A DNA stretch of 64,000 bases from G963666705 sp963666705 (GTDB lineage: Bacteria; Pseudomonadota; Alphaproteobacteria; CADEGL01): assembly GCA_963666705.2 (NCBI GenBank), contig CAXXKO010000029.1, positions 558,001 to 622,000 on the forward strand, written 5' to 3'. Below the pieces are notes generated by a model. That model saw nothing but the letters and a program-made list of their open reading frames with translations, did no database searches and had not been told where the DNA came from. The position numbers were made by a program, and so were the translations under genes. Below are positions 36,037 to 44,762 of this stretch, piece by piece. The first letter of the stretch is position 1. Each line of letters begins with the position of its first letter.

Positions 36037-37044
36037 TCACGCCTCCCCGGCGGCGAGGTTCGGGCTGCGGCGGGAGTCGTGGGTCGCCTCGATGACGCGC
36101 ACGGTACCGGTGCCCGAGCGCATGACGATGGAGCTGGTCCTCGCACCGCCCGGGAAATGGCTGACGCCGCCCAGCATGGACCCGTCGGTGACCCCCGTCG
36201 CCGCGAACAGCACGTCGCCACGGGCGAGGTCGAGGAGGTCGTACTTGCGGTCGAGGTCCTCGACGCCGAGGCGCCGCGCGCGGCCCTTTTCCTCGTTGTT
36301 GCGGAACAGGAGGCGGCCCTGCATCTGGCCGCCGATGCAGCGCAGGGCGGCCGCGGCCAGCACGCCTTCGGGCGCCCCGCCGCTGCCCATGTAGATGTCC
36401 ACCCGCGTATCCGGGCTCGAGGTGGCGATGACGCCGCTCACGTCGCCGTCGGAGATGAGCTGGATACGGGCACCCGCCTCCCGCGTGTGGGCGATCAGCG
36501 CCTCGTGGCGCGGCCGGTCGAGGATGCAGGCGACGATTTCCGAGACGTCGACGCCCTTGGCCCTGGCCAGGCTGGCGAGGTTCTTGGCCGTCTCCTCGTC
36601 GAGGTCCACCACCCCCGCGGGCAGGCCGCCGCCGACGGCGATCTTGTCCATGTAGACGTCGGGCGCGTGCAGGAACCCGCCCTCGGCCGCGAGCGCCATG
36701 ACGGCCAGGGCATTGGGGGCACCGTTGGCCGTGATCGTGGTGCCCTCAAGCGGGTCGAGGGCGATGTCGATGCGCGGCCCCTTGCCGGTGCCGACCTTCT
36801 CGCCGATGAACAGCATGGGCGCCTCGTCGCGCTCACCCTCGCCGATCACCACCGTGCCGTCGATATCGAGGGAATTGAGCGCCCGCCGCATGGCGTCGAC
36901 CGCCGCCTGGTCCGCCGCATGCTCGTCCCCCCGGCCGACGAGCCGCGAGGCCGATAGGGCCGCCGCCTCGGTGACGCGCACGGCCTCGAGAGTCAGGTTT
37001 CCATCGATGAACGGGCTCTCCCCGCCGCCCTTGCCGTCGGTCAT
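36037..37044 (-). CDS. glpX: Class II fructose-1,6-bisphosphatase GlpX
   Basis: A 335-residue metal-dependent phosphatase of gluconeogenesis (and of the Calvin cycle in some bacteria). Signatures: GRGDEHAADQAAVDAMRRAL, VVIGEGERDEAPML, IALDPLEGTT (the metal-binding DPLEGT) and MGSGGAPEGVLAAAAL. The ATG at 37044 is preceded by GGGAGG at eight bases, better placed than an in-frame GTG three codons upstream. Its stop is 10 bp before recJ, and hom lies 149 bp upstream on the same strand, separated by a dispersed repeat. Confidence 0.96.
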   Translation of the reverse strand: MTDGKGGGESPFIDGNLTLEAVRVTEAAALSASRLVGRGDEHAADQAAVDAMRRALNSLDIDGTVVIGEGERDEAPMLFIGEKVGTGKGPRIDIALDPLEGTTITANGAPNALAVMALAAEGGFLHAPDVYMDKIAVGGGLPAGVVDLDEETAKNLASLARAKGVDVSEIVACILDRPRHEALIAHTREAGARIQLISDGDVSGVIATSSPDTRVDIYMGSGGAPEGVLAAAALRCIGGQMQGRLLFRNNEEKGRARRLGVEDLDRKYDLLDLARGDVLFAATGVTDGSMLGGVSHFPGGARTSSIVMRSGTGTVRVIEATHDSRRSPNLAAGEA

Positions 37045-37084
37045 GGCCGCCACCTCCCTGCTACCGACATACGCGACTCCATGC

Positions 37085-37160
37085 CGCCATCCTCACCCCT
37101 CGTCCTCCAGCGGGCTCAGGGTGAGGCCCTCATGCTGAGCCTGTCGAAGCATGAATGCCA
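37085..37160. repeat. Dispersed intergenic repeat between hom and glpX
   Basis: The gap carries CCTCACCCCTCGTCCTCCAG, CTCAGGGTGAGG and CCTCATGCTGAGCCTGTCGA, followed by AGCATGAA. This short imperfectly palindromic sequence type is often seen between genes in alphaproteobacteria. No gene is apparent. Confidence 0.5.
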
Positions 37161-37193
37161 GCACCGTGCTTGCCGAAGCCATATCCGTTGCTG

Positions 37194-38486
37194 TTACAGC
37201 GCTTCGATCCGAATCATGCGGGGCGGGTCGAGCACCGTCTCGAACGCGCCGATCCGTGCGAGCGCCCGCATCATGGCGACTTCCTCGGTCGCGTGGGTGA
37301 TGAGGACCACCGGCACGATATTGTCGGCGCTATGGCCGCGCTGGATCATGGCTTCCATCGATATCCGCTCGTCGCGCAGGGCCGCCGCCACGTCGGCGAT
37401 GACGCCCGGCACGTCGAGCACCCGCAAGCGCACGTAGTATTCGCCGAGGTGCCGGTCGAGGGGCACTGGCTCCAGCTTGCGCAGCGCCGCGGCCGGGACG
37501 CCGAAGGTGGGGACGGACCGCCCGCGGGCGATATCGACGAGGTCCGCTACCACCGCCGAGGCGGTTGGCCCGGCACCGGCACCCCGCCCCTCGAAGACCG
37601 TATCCTCGACGAAGTTCCCGGTCGCCACGACCGCGTTCAGCACGCCCTCGACATGGGCGATCGGCAGGTCGCGCCGCACCATGCAGGGATGGACGCGCTG
37701 CTCGATACCGCCGTTCTTCATGCTGGCGATGCCGAGAAGCTTGATGCGGAAGCCCAGCTCTTCGGCGTAAGCGATGTCGGCGGGCGAGATGTGTCGGATG
37801 CCCTCGCAATGGACGCCGTCGAAGTCCACCTCGCAGCCGAAGGCGATGCTGGTCAGGATGGCGAGTTTGTGGGCCGCGTCGACGCCGTCCACGTCGAAGG
37901 CTGGATCGGCCTCGGCGTAGCCCAGCGCCTGGGCCTCCGCCAGCACCTCCTCGAACGCGCGGCCGCTCTCGCGCATGTCGCTCAGGATATAGTTGCAGGT
38001 GCCGTTGAGGATGCCGTAGACGCGGTCGATGCTGTTGGCGGCGAGGCCCTCGCGCATCGCCTTCACGATAGGGATGCCACCCGCCACGGCGGCCTCGTAG
38101 GCGAGCGTGACGCCGGCCGTCTCCGCCGCCCGGGCGAGGTTCGTGCCGTGGATCGCCATCAGCGCCTTGTTCGCCGTGACCACGTGGCGCCCGGCGGCGA
38201 TGGCCCGCTCGACCACGGCCTTCGCGACCCCGTCCGAGCCGCCGATCAGCTCGACCACAACGTCCGCGTCGGCGCTCGCCGCCATGCCGACCGGGTCGTC
38301 GTGCCATTCGTATCCCGCGATCGAGACGCCGCGGTCGCGCCGCCGGTCGCGTGCCGAGACGGCTGTCACCGCGAACGGCCGGCCGCAGCGCCGGGTCAGG
38401 AGCTCGGCGTTCCGCGCCAGCAGGTCGAGGGTTCCGGCACCCACGGTACCGAGGCCGGCAACGGCGATTTTAATCGGTTCGGTCAA
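37194..38486 (-). CDS. hom: Homoserine dehydrogenase
   Basis: Reduces aspartate semialdehyde to homoserine on the route to Thr and Met. 430 residues. The NAD-binding loop IAVAGLGTVGAGTLDLLA opens the protein, VTANKALMAIHG and the catalytic region GGIPIVKAMREGLAAN with LNGTCNYIL follow, and a C-terminal ACT domain (YYVRLRVLDVPGVIADVAAA) suggests threonine feedback. The start is TTG at 38486 with GAGAGAGG just upstream; a longer in-frame extension to 39482 is an artefact across the OmpA gene. It leads the hom-glpX-recJ group. Confidence 0.96.
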   Translation of the reverse strand: MTEPIKIAVAGLGTVGAGTLDLLARNAELLTRRCGRPFAVTAVSARDRRRDRGVSIAGYEWHDDPVGMAASADADVVVELIGGSDGVAKAVVERAIAAGRHVVTANKALMAIHGTNLARAAETAGVTLAYEAAVAGGIPIVKAMREGLAANSIDRVYGILNGTCNYILSDMRESGRAFEEVLAEAQALGYAEADPAFDVDGVDAAHKLAILTSIAFGCEVDFDGVHCEGIRHISPADIAYAEELGFRIKLLGIASMKNGGIEQRVHPCMVRRDLPIAHVEGVLNAVVATGNFVEDTVFEGRGAGAGPTASAVVADLVDIARGRSVPTFGVPAAALRKLEPVPLDRHLGEYYVRLRVLDVPGVIADVAAALRDERISMEAMIQRGHSADNIVPVVLITHATEEVAMMRALARIGAFETVLDPPRMIRIEAL

Positions 38487-38566
38487 GCGGCCTCTCTCGA
38501 TGGTGTCGGCGGACGGGGGAGGGGGCGCCAGCGTCGGCCGGGCGCCAGACCATCCGACGGCACGGC

Positions 38567-39625
38567 TCAGTATTCCAGGAAAATCTCGACGCGCCGATTC
38601 GATGCCGCGCCGCCGGGTAGGGATTCGTTGTTGACCGGCCGGTTGGCCGATACGGCGTCGGAATGAATGGCCGCCGCCGGCACGCCGTGGCGGACCAGCT
38701 CCTCCGTCGCCGCGCTGGCGCGGTCGAGCGAGACTTCGAAGTTGATGAGCCGCTGGCCCACGAGGTCCTTGGCGTTGGTCGGGCTGCTGGCGTGGCCGAC
38801 GACGCGCAAGGCGCCGCCGCCCGTGCGCTGGGCCCCGGCGACCTTGCCGAGCACTGCCTGGTCGTTGGCCGATAGGCGCGAAGAGCCACTGGCGAAAAAT
38901 ATGATGGCGACCGGGCTGCCCGTGCCCGCGCGGTCGAGGTCGAGAATGGCGAGGCCGCGCGCGACACCCGCCGGCACGGCGCTCGACGAGATGAGGTATT
39001 CGGCCGTCTCGGCCGCCGCGACAGCCATGGTGGGTGCCGGGGCCGCGGGCAGGGGTGCCGGCACGGGGGCGGGCGGGCTCGGCTGAGGCGGGCTCGGCGC
39101 GGCGGCCGGGGTGGGCGCGGGCTGAGGCGCGGGCGCGGGCGACGGGGCGAGGCTGGGGGTGATGGCGGCGACGGGCGCTGGCGAGCTCCCCTCCAGGACC
39201 GCGAGCGCCGGCGGGGGTGGGGGCGGGACCTCGACGCTCGGGGCGGCGGTGACCTTGTCGCCATAGGTGGCGTTCTGGCGGTCGGCGATCAGCCCTTCGG
39301 CGATCCGCTCGCGATCTTCGAGCGTGGTCCGGATCTCGGGCTTCTCGGGCACGGAGGCCAGGTTGGGGAAGGAGCCATCCTCGCCTGGCACCCCTTCGGT
39401 GGAGAGCTTGGGCGCGTCGGGGCCGGGCTCTTCCGCCACCTCGTCCTCGCCGGAGACCCACTCGGTGGTGCCCTTGTACCACTCGACCGGATTGACCGCA
39501 TCGGGCACGGAGGAGCAGCCCGAGAGCAGAAGAGCGGCCGCGGGCAGGAGAGCCGTCAGGGCCGTCCCCGTCTTCAGGCGGCGGCGGGGCCGTCGTCGCC
39601 CTTCAAAGTGCCGTGATCGAGTCAT
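38567..39625 (-). CDS. OmpA-family outer-membrane lipoprotein
   Basis: 352 residues. The N-terminal basic and hydrophobic segment ends in a lipobox (ALLPAAALLLSGC, Cys near residue 36), so a lipid-anchored protein is expected. A Pro/Ala-rich linker follows (about 130-200, with PPPPPPALAV and PAPAPQPAPTPAAAP). The C-terminal OmpA-like peptidoglycan-binding domain contains IFFASGSSRLSANDQAVL, RVVGHASSPTNAKDL and AASNRRVEIFLEY. It probably tethers the outer membrane to peptidoglycan. It lies 80 bp upstream of hom on the same strand but seems an independent unit. Confidence 0.88.
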   Translation of the reverse strand: MTRSRHFEGRRRPRRRLKTGTALTALLPAAALLLSGCSSVPDAVNPVEWYKGTTEWVSGEDEVAEEPGPDAPKLSTEGVPGEDGSFPNLASVPEKPEIRTTLEDRERIAEGLIADRQNATYGDKVTAAPSVEVPPPPPPALAVLEGSSPAPVAAITPSLAPSPAPAPQPAPTPAAAPSPPQPSPPAPVPAPLPAAPAPTMAVAAAETAEYLISSSAVPAGVARGLAILDLDRAGTGSPVAIIFFASGSSRLSANDQAVLGKVAGAQRTGGGALRVVGHASSPTNAKDLVGQRLINFEVSLDRASAATEELVRHGVPAAAIHSDAVSANRPVNNESLPGGAASNRRVEIFLEY

Positions 39626-39851
39626 TCATCATCCATACAACACTGGCGCGAGGTGCCCAAAGGGCTTTGAAATGCGCCGGCCGGTCGTGTATGTAACCCC
39701 CGACTTCGATGCCGAACCGGGGTCGATAACCGCGCTTCCTTCACACGGGCATCCCGCCGTCGGGACGCCGGCCCCAGCCGAGCCGGGTGTCGCCTCGACC
39801 TGGACGCCATGGGATAGCGGTCAAATCGCCGGGATCATAGAGGAATCGACG

Positions 39852-40001
39852 ATGTCCAATCAACCGGGGTCCAATCAACCGGGCTCGGGAGTCGAGCCAC
39901 CCGATCCAGCCGAGCTCGCGCGCGCCATGGGCCGTATCGCCGAGCGCAGCCAGCGCCTGGTCAGCGACTTCCTCGGCCGCCAGGCGCATGAGGACGAGGC
40001 A
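39852..40001 (+). pseudogene. phaC: 5' remnant of a class I PHA synthase-like gene (phaC)
   Basis: From ATG at 39852 the frame reads PPDPAELARAMGRIAERSQR and LVSDFLGRQAHEDEA, the kind of N-terminus seen in alphaproteobacterial class I poly(3-hydroxyalkanoate) synthases, then enters MITE copy D at about 40002. The rest of the ~600-residue enzyme, including the lipase-box cysteine, is absent from the window. A short repeat (TCCAATCAACCGGG twice) occurs at the start. The identification rests on ~45 residues, so it is moderate. Confidence 0.55.
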
Positions 40002-40167
40002 CGCGACGACGTCCGGGGGCCTCGGGGCGCCGCCCTACGGGTCGCTTTTCCCGCCCCCTCGGGGCGTCGAGGACGCTTGACGATGCCCCGGCATCGCCGG
40101 CGCGCCCCCTCCTACCGAGGAGACGGGAAAAGCGATCGTATGGCACACGGAATTATGAAAGTGGGTA
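40002..40167. repeat. MITE-like element, copy D (left ~96 bp missing)
   Basis: Contains the right two thirds of the repeat (GACGACGTCCGGGGGCCTCG, GATGCCCCGGCATC, the end ATTATGAAAGTGGGTA) followed by CTAG at 40168-40171. The left part is replaced by phaC-like coding sequence, so the copy marks a deletion or rearrangement breakpoint. Confidence 0.85.
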
Positions 40168-40178
40168 CTAGGCCACCC

Positions 40179-40646
40179 CTAAGGCGCGGACAGGTTCGTG
40201 TTGAAGATGTCGGCTGTGACCTTCCACTCGCCGTCGATCTTGCGCCAGGTGACCACGTACTTGCCCTCGTCCTCCACGCGACCGCCGTTGCCATCGTCGA
40301 AAGAGAGGCTGTAGGCACCAATATCGATGGCGATGTCGCCCGACTCCGCGACTTCGATACGGGTCGGGGCGAAGGTGAGGGCGATACCGGGTATGGTGAG
40401 AAGACCGCCCCAGGCCTCGCCGATGGCGGCACGGCCCTCGACCGGCGGCGTGCCTGACGGCATGAAGAGGCCGTCGGCGGCGTAGATGTTCGCGATCGCC
40501 TCGATGTCACCGGCGGCGACAGCCGCGACCCATTGCTCGTCGAGCGCGCGGATGGCCTTCTCCTCGTTACCCGTGTGGCCCGCCATCACGGGCGCCGCGG
40601 CCAGCATGAGCACCATGATGGCGACAAACCTCTTCTTGAATTGCAT
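40179..40646 (-). CDS. Exported SnoaL/DUF4440-like protein
   Basis: About 155 residues. A signal peptide (MQFKKRFVAIMVLMLAAAPV, cleavage near MAG) precedes a SnoaL-like alpha+beta barrel: IRALDEQWVAAVAAGDIEAI, NIYAADGLFMPSG, IGEAWGG and a C-terminal YVVTWRKIDGEWKV. The family includes ketosteroid-isomerase-like folds, usually of unknown function when exported. I chose the inner ATG at 40646 since the upstream codons (from 40694) would precede the signal peptide. It ends ~11 bp from MITE D. Confidence 0.8.
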   Translation of the reverse strand: MQFKKRFVAIMVLMLAAAPVMAGHTGNEEKAIRALDEQWVAAVAAGDIEAIANIYAADGLFMPSGTPPVEGRAAIGEAWGGLLTIPGIALTFAPTRIEVAESGDIAIDIGAYSLSFDDGNGGRVEDEGKYVVTWRKIDGEWKVTADIFNTNLSAP

Positions 40647-40794
40647 CCCCGTCTCCCCGATTTTTATGGATGGATACCGCTTGCTGTGGCGCACCTTGCA
40701 GGCCCGCGGAAGTGAGCCAAAATTATTGTAACACGAAATCCCGATGGTGAGAGGCCGGGATCGAGATTACGGCGGATATGAAGGGGATCGGATG

Positions 40795-42329
40795 ATGACG
40801 AACGAGCCGGAGGCACGCGGGGCCGGGGCGGGCGCCACGCCCTTCGCCACGAGCGGAGAGGAGTTCCGCGCCCTCGGCCACCACCTGGTGGACCGCATCG
40901 CCGGCTATATCGATTCGCTCCCCACCCGGCGAGTGGCGCCCGATACGACACCGGCGGCCATACGCGCGCTGGTCGGCCAGGAAGGGCTGCCCGAACACGG
41001 CGCCGACGCCAAGGCCCTCATCGACGAGGCGGCGGACCTGCTGTTCGATTACGTCCGCCACAGCGGCCACCCCCGGTCGTGGGCTACATCGCTGGCTCGC
41101 CCGCACCCATGGGCATGCTGGCGGACTTCCTCGCGTCCGCGGTCAGCCCCAACGTCGCGGCCTGGGACCTGGTGCCCGCGGCGGCCGAGATCGAGGCCCA
41201 GGCGGTGCGCTGGGTGGCCGAGCTTTTGGGCTATCCCACCGACTGCGGTGGCCTGTTCGTGAGCGGCGGCAACATGGGCAACATCGTCGGCACCCTCGCC
41301 GCGCGCCGCTCGCGCGCCGATTGGGACCTGCGCGCCGAAGGCGTGGCCGGGGCGGGGGCGCGGCGCATGCGCCTCTACGCTTCGCCCGAGACCCATACCT
41401 GGCTGCACAAGGCGGCCGATATCGCCGGCCTCGGCACCAATGCCATCCGCTGGATCGAGACGGACTCGAGCCAGCGCATGGACCCGGACGCGCTCGCCCG
41501 CCGCATCGAGGCGGACGCGGCGGCCGGCGACCTCCCGTTCCTCGTGATCGGCACCGCCGGCACCGTGAGCACGGGTGCTGTCGATCCCCTGCCGGCGCTG
41601 GCGGCCATCGCCCGGGCGCACGACTGCTGGTTCCATGTGGACGGCGCCTACGGTGCCTTCGCCGTCGCCTCGCGGGACGCCCCCGCCGACTTGGCCGGGC
41701 TGAGGGAGGCGGATTCGCTCGCCGTCGATGCCCACAAGTGGCTCTTCGCACCGGTCGAGGCTGGCTGCGCACTGATCCGCGACCGGCGCCACCTCCTCGA
41801 TACCTTCGACTACACCCCGCCCTATTACCACCACAAAGCGGCACCGGCGGAGGAGGTTACCCACTATTACAAGCTCGGCCCCCGGAACTCCCGCGCCTTC
41901 CGCGCCCTCAAGGTGTGGCTGACGCTGCGGCATGTCGGCCGCGCCGAATACGTGCGGGTGCTCGAAGGCAACATCCGCCTCTCGCGCCAACTCCACGGGC
42001 TGATCGCGGCCGAGGCCGACTTCGAGGCCTTCACCCAGGCGCTCAGTATCGCGACCTTCCGCTACGTCCCACCCGGCCTCGGCGGCGACGAAGCGGCGCG
42101 GGAGGCCTACCTCGACGACTTGAACGCGGCGCTCGTCACGCGCGTGCAGAAGGGTGGCGACGCCTTCATCTCCAACGCGGTGCTGGATGGCCGGTTCGTC
42201 CTGCGCGCCTGCATCACCAACTTCCGCTCGACCGAGGCGGACGTGCGCGCGTTGCCGGGCATCATCCGGGGTGAGGGACAGGCGCTCGACGCCGAGATGC
42301 GGCCGGCGGCGCTCGAAACCGGGAGGTAA
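40795..42329 (+). pseudogene. PLP-dependent aromatic-amino-acid/tyrosine-type decarboxylase, one-base frameshift
   Basis: Group II decarboxylases remove CO2 from aromatic amino acids with PLP. The first frame (ATG 40795, AAGGGG upstream) reads EFRALGHHLVDRIAGYIDSL to VRHSGHPR. The second resumes VVGYIAGSPAPMGMLADFLA and runs to 42329 with FVSGGNMGNIVGTLAARR, AHDCWFHVDGAYGAFA and the PLP lysine in VDAHKWLFAPVEAGC. One base is missing in a C/G run near 41073. Everything else is intact, so this may be a sequencing indel. The stop is 10 bp from the converging LLM gene. Confidence 0.85.
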
Positions 42330-42339
42330 GGGGCGCCGG

Positions 42340-43449
42340 CTACTCCGCCGCCTGGGCCAGCATGGGCTGCTGGCGGACGGGTGCTGGCTGGGGCGCGCCG
42401 CGCCGCGCGAGCTCCTTCTCGACCGCCGGGATGATCTGGGTGCCGAGCGCCTCCAGGGTGCGGGTGACGCGCTCGTGCGGGAGGCCGCCGAGCTGCAGCG
42501 TGCAGAGGATGTGGCTCGGCGCGATCGTCTCCTGGTCCCCGAGCAGCGTCTCCACGCAATGGTCCACGCCACCGATGACGTAGTTCTCGAGGCATTCCTC
42601 GAGGGTTGGCTCGTAGTCGCACACGTCCTCGTCGATGTAGATGCCGCGGAACCTGTAGGTGTTGTTGGTGAGCGACTGGGAGAGGCGCGAGGAATAGCGC
42701 GCCCGCTCGGCCGCCTCGCGCGCTTCGGCCTTGTCCTCCGTCACGTGGATGAAGCGCTGGATGCCGAAGGGGGTGGTCGCCGGGTCGCGGCCGGCCGCGC
42801 GCAGGCGCTCGTCGTACGCCGCGCGCGCCTTGCCCATGAAGGCGACCGGCATCCAGGCCGGCGAGTTCATGGGGCAGTAGCCGCTGGCGACGATGCGGTC
42901 CTGCACCTCGGGCCGGGTGTTGAGGCCCGCGAACCAGATCTCGGGCAGCGGCTTCTGGATCGGCTTGACCGCGATCTGGGTCTCGGGGATCCGGTAGTGC
43001 TGGCCCTCGTAGGCAAAGGTGTCGCGGGTGAGCGCGAGCTCGATGATGTCCAGCATCTCCATGGTCATGGGGATGCTGTCGGGCAGCTTCACGCCGAAGC
43101 GGTCGAACTCGTAGTCCTGATAGCCGCTGCCGATGCCGAGCTTCAAGCGCCCGTTCGACATCACGTCGACGAGCGCGATCTCCTGTGCGACGCGCACCGG
43201 GTTGTAGAGGGGTGCCACGATCACCGCCGGGCCCAGGCGGATGGTCTCGGTCATGGGCGCCATGTAGGCGCAGGCCATGAGCGGGGAGGGCATCAGGCAG
43301 TAATTGCTCATGTGATGCTCGGCGAACCAGGCGGTCTCGAACCCGAGCGCCTCGGCGAGCTTCACATGTTCGGCCGTGTTGTCCAGCACGCGCTTGGTGG
43401 TCCAGCCGTCGTCGCGCTTCTGCATGAGGTTGAAGAGGTCGTATCGCAT
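42340..43449 (-). CDS. LLM-class (luciferase-like) flavin oxidoreductase 1
   Basis: A 369-residue bacterial-luciferase-fold monooxygenase that would use reduced FMN or F420. Signatures: FETAWFAEHHMSNYCLMPSP, IALVDVMSNGRLKLGIGSGY and PEIWFAGLNTRPEVQDRIVA. The C-terminus carries RQQPMLAQAAE, like its neighbour. It lies 25 bp downstream of a close paralogue on the same strand, so the two are probably co-transcribed and might form a heterodimer like LuxAB, which is inference. The substrate is unknown. Confidence 0.9.
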   Translation of the reverse strand: MRYDLFNLMQKRDDGWTTKRVLDNTAEHVKLAEALGFETAWFAEHHMSNYCLMPSPLMACAYMAPMTETIRLGPAVIVAPLYNPVRVAQEIALVDVMSNGRLKLGIGSGYQDYEFDRFGVKLPDSIPMTMEMLDIIELALTRDTFAYEGQHYRIPETQIAVKPIQKPLPEIWFAGLNTRPEVQDRIVASGYCPMNSPAWMPVAFMGKARAAYDERLRAAGRDPATTPFGIQRFIHVTEDKAEAREAAERARYSSRLSQSLTNNTYRFRGIYIDEDVCDYEPTLEECLENYVIGGVDHCVETLLGDQETIAPSHILCTLQLGGLPHERVTRTLEALGTQIIPAVEKELARRGAPQPAPVRQQPMLAQAAE

Positions 43450-43474
43450 GGCCTGCTATTCCCTCGGCGCGCGG

Positions 43475-44584
43475 CTATTCGGCGGCGATGGCCATGGCCG
43501 GCTGCTGGCGGATCTCCGGCCCCTGTCCCTCACCGCGCCGCGCGAGCTCCTTCTGCACGCCCGGGATGACGTGGCTGCCGATCCGCTCGAGCGTCCTCAT
43601 CACCCGGTCATGGGGCACGCCGCCAAGCTGCACGTTGAAGGCGATGTGGCTGGGCGCGACAAGGTCGTGGTCGTTGAGGATCTTCTCGATGCAGGTCTCG
43701 GCGTCGCCGATGATGTAGTTGTCGATCATCTCCTCGATCGGCGGCTCGTCCTGGAACGCGGCCTCCTCCACGTAGATGCCATTGATCTTGGCGTATTTGA
43801 GCCGGAGCGAGAGGGAGAGACGCGAGGAGTAGCGCGCCCGCTCGGCCGCCTCGCGCGCCTCGGCCTTGTCGTCGGTTACATGGATGAAGCGCATCAGGCT
43901 CAGGGGCAGGTCCTTGGGGTCCTTGCCGATCTTGCGGTAGAGGTCGTCGTAGGCTTGGCGCACCTTGACGAGGACGCTCGTCGGATTCCAGCTCGGCGTC
44001 AGGAAGGGGACGTAGCCGCTCTTGGCCACGCGCTCCTGCACGAGCGGGCTGTTCATGAGCCCGGCGACCCAGATTTCAGGCATCGGCTGCTGGATCGGCT
44101 TGATGGCGATCTGGGTCTCGGGATACTGGAAGTGCTTGCCGTTATAACTGAACTTGTCGCGGGTCAGGGCCAGCTCGATGATGTCGAGGGACTCCAGCGT
44201 GACCTCGATACTGTTCTCGAGGCGGGTGCGGAAGCGCTCGAACTCGTACTCCTGATAGCCGCTGCCGATGCCGAGCACGAGGCGGCCATTGCTGAGCGTG
44301 TCGACGAGCGCGACCTCCTGGGCCAGGCGGATCGGATCGTAGAGCGGCAGCACGACCACGGCGGTGCCGAGGCGAATCTTCGAGGTGAAGCCGGCGCAGT
44401 GCGCGGCGACCACCAGCGGCGAGGGGCAGAGGCTGTAATTGTTGAAGTGGTGCTCGGCGAACCAGGCCGTCTCGAGCCCCATCTCCTCGCCCACCTTGAT
44501 CGAGTCCGTGAGGTCGTTGAAGACGTCCGTCCCGCTCCAGCTCTCGTCGCGCTTCTGCATCAGACTGAAAAGATCGAACTTCAT
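43475..44584 (-). CDS. LLM-class (luciferase-like) flavin oxidoreductase 2
   Basis: A 369-residue paralogue of the next gene with the same block order: LETAWFAEHHFNNYSLCPSP, VALVDTLSNGRLVLGIGSGY, MPEIWVAGLMNSPLVQERVA and the shared AEAREAAERARYSSRLS. The C-terminal tail RQQPAMAIAAE mirrors its partner. It is the promoter-proximal gene of the pair. Divergent from it, after ~180 bp, starts a two-domain methyltransferase, so the gap may hold promoters for both directions. Confidence 0.9.
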   Translation of the reverse strand: MKFDLFSLMQKRDESWSGTDVFNDLTDSIKVGEEMGLETAWFAEHHFNNYSLCPSPLVVAAHCAGFTSKIRLGTAVVVLPLYDPIRLAQEVALVDTLSNGRLVLGIGSGYQEYEFERFRTRLENSIEVTLESLDIIELALTRDKFSYNGKHFQYPETQIAIKPIQQPMPEIWVAGLMNSPLVQERVAKSGYVPFLTPSWNPTSVLVKVRQAYDDLYRKIGKDPKDLPLSLMRFIHVTDDKAEAREAAERARYSSRLSLSLRLKYAKINGIYVEEAAFQDEPPIEEMIDNYIIGDAETCIEKILNDHDLVAPSHIAFNVQLGGVPHDRVMRTLERIGSHVIPGVQKELARRGEGQGPEIRQQPAMAIAAE

Positions 44585-44762
44585 GGCACCCTCATCTCAA
44601 GGCCCGGGCCACGGGTTGCATCCGCGCGGCGCGGCCGGTTACGGCAAATCCCCGGGGATACTAGCGGCATTGAAGGATGCGTGAAACCACCAGCGTGGAC
44701 ATGGCTGCCATTCGACCGGGCTGGTACGATCCCGTGGTGAGCCGCGACAAGGAGCCGACGCC

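Noticed and set aside
37194..39482. 762-residue ORF reading from the OmpA gene into homoserine dehydrogenase
   Set aside because: The upstream part is the alternative frame of the Pro/Ala-rich lipoprotein gene; the TTG at 38486 with a ribosome site gives a normal-length enzyme.
42340..44584. The two LLM genes as a bioluminescence luxAB pair
   Set aside because: They are near-equal paralogues typical of broad LLM oxidoreductases, and no luxC, luxD or luxE genes are present.
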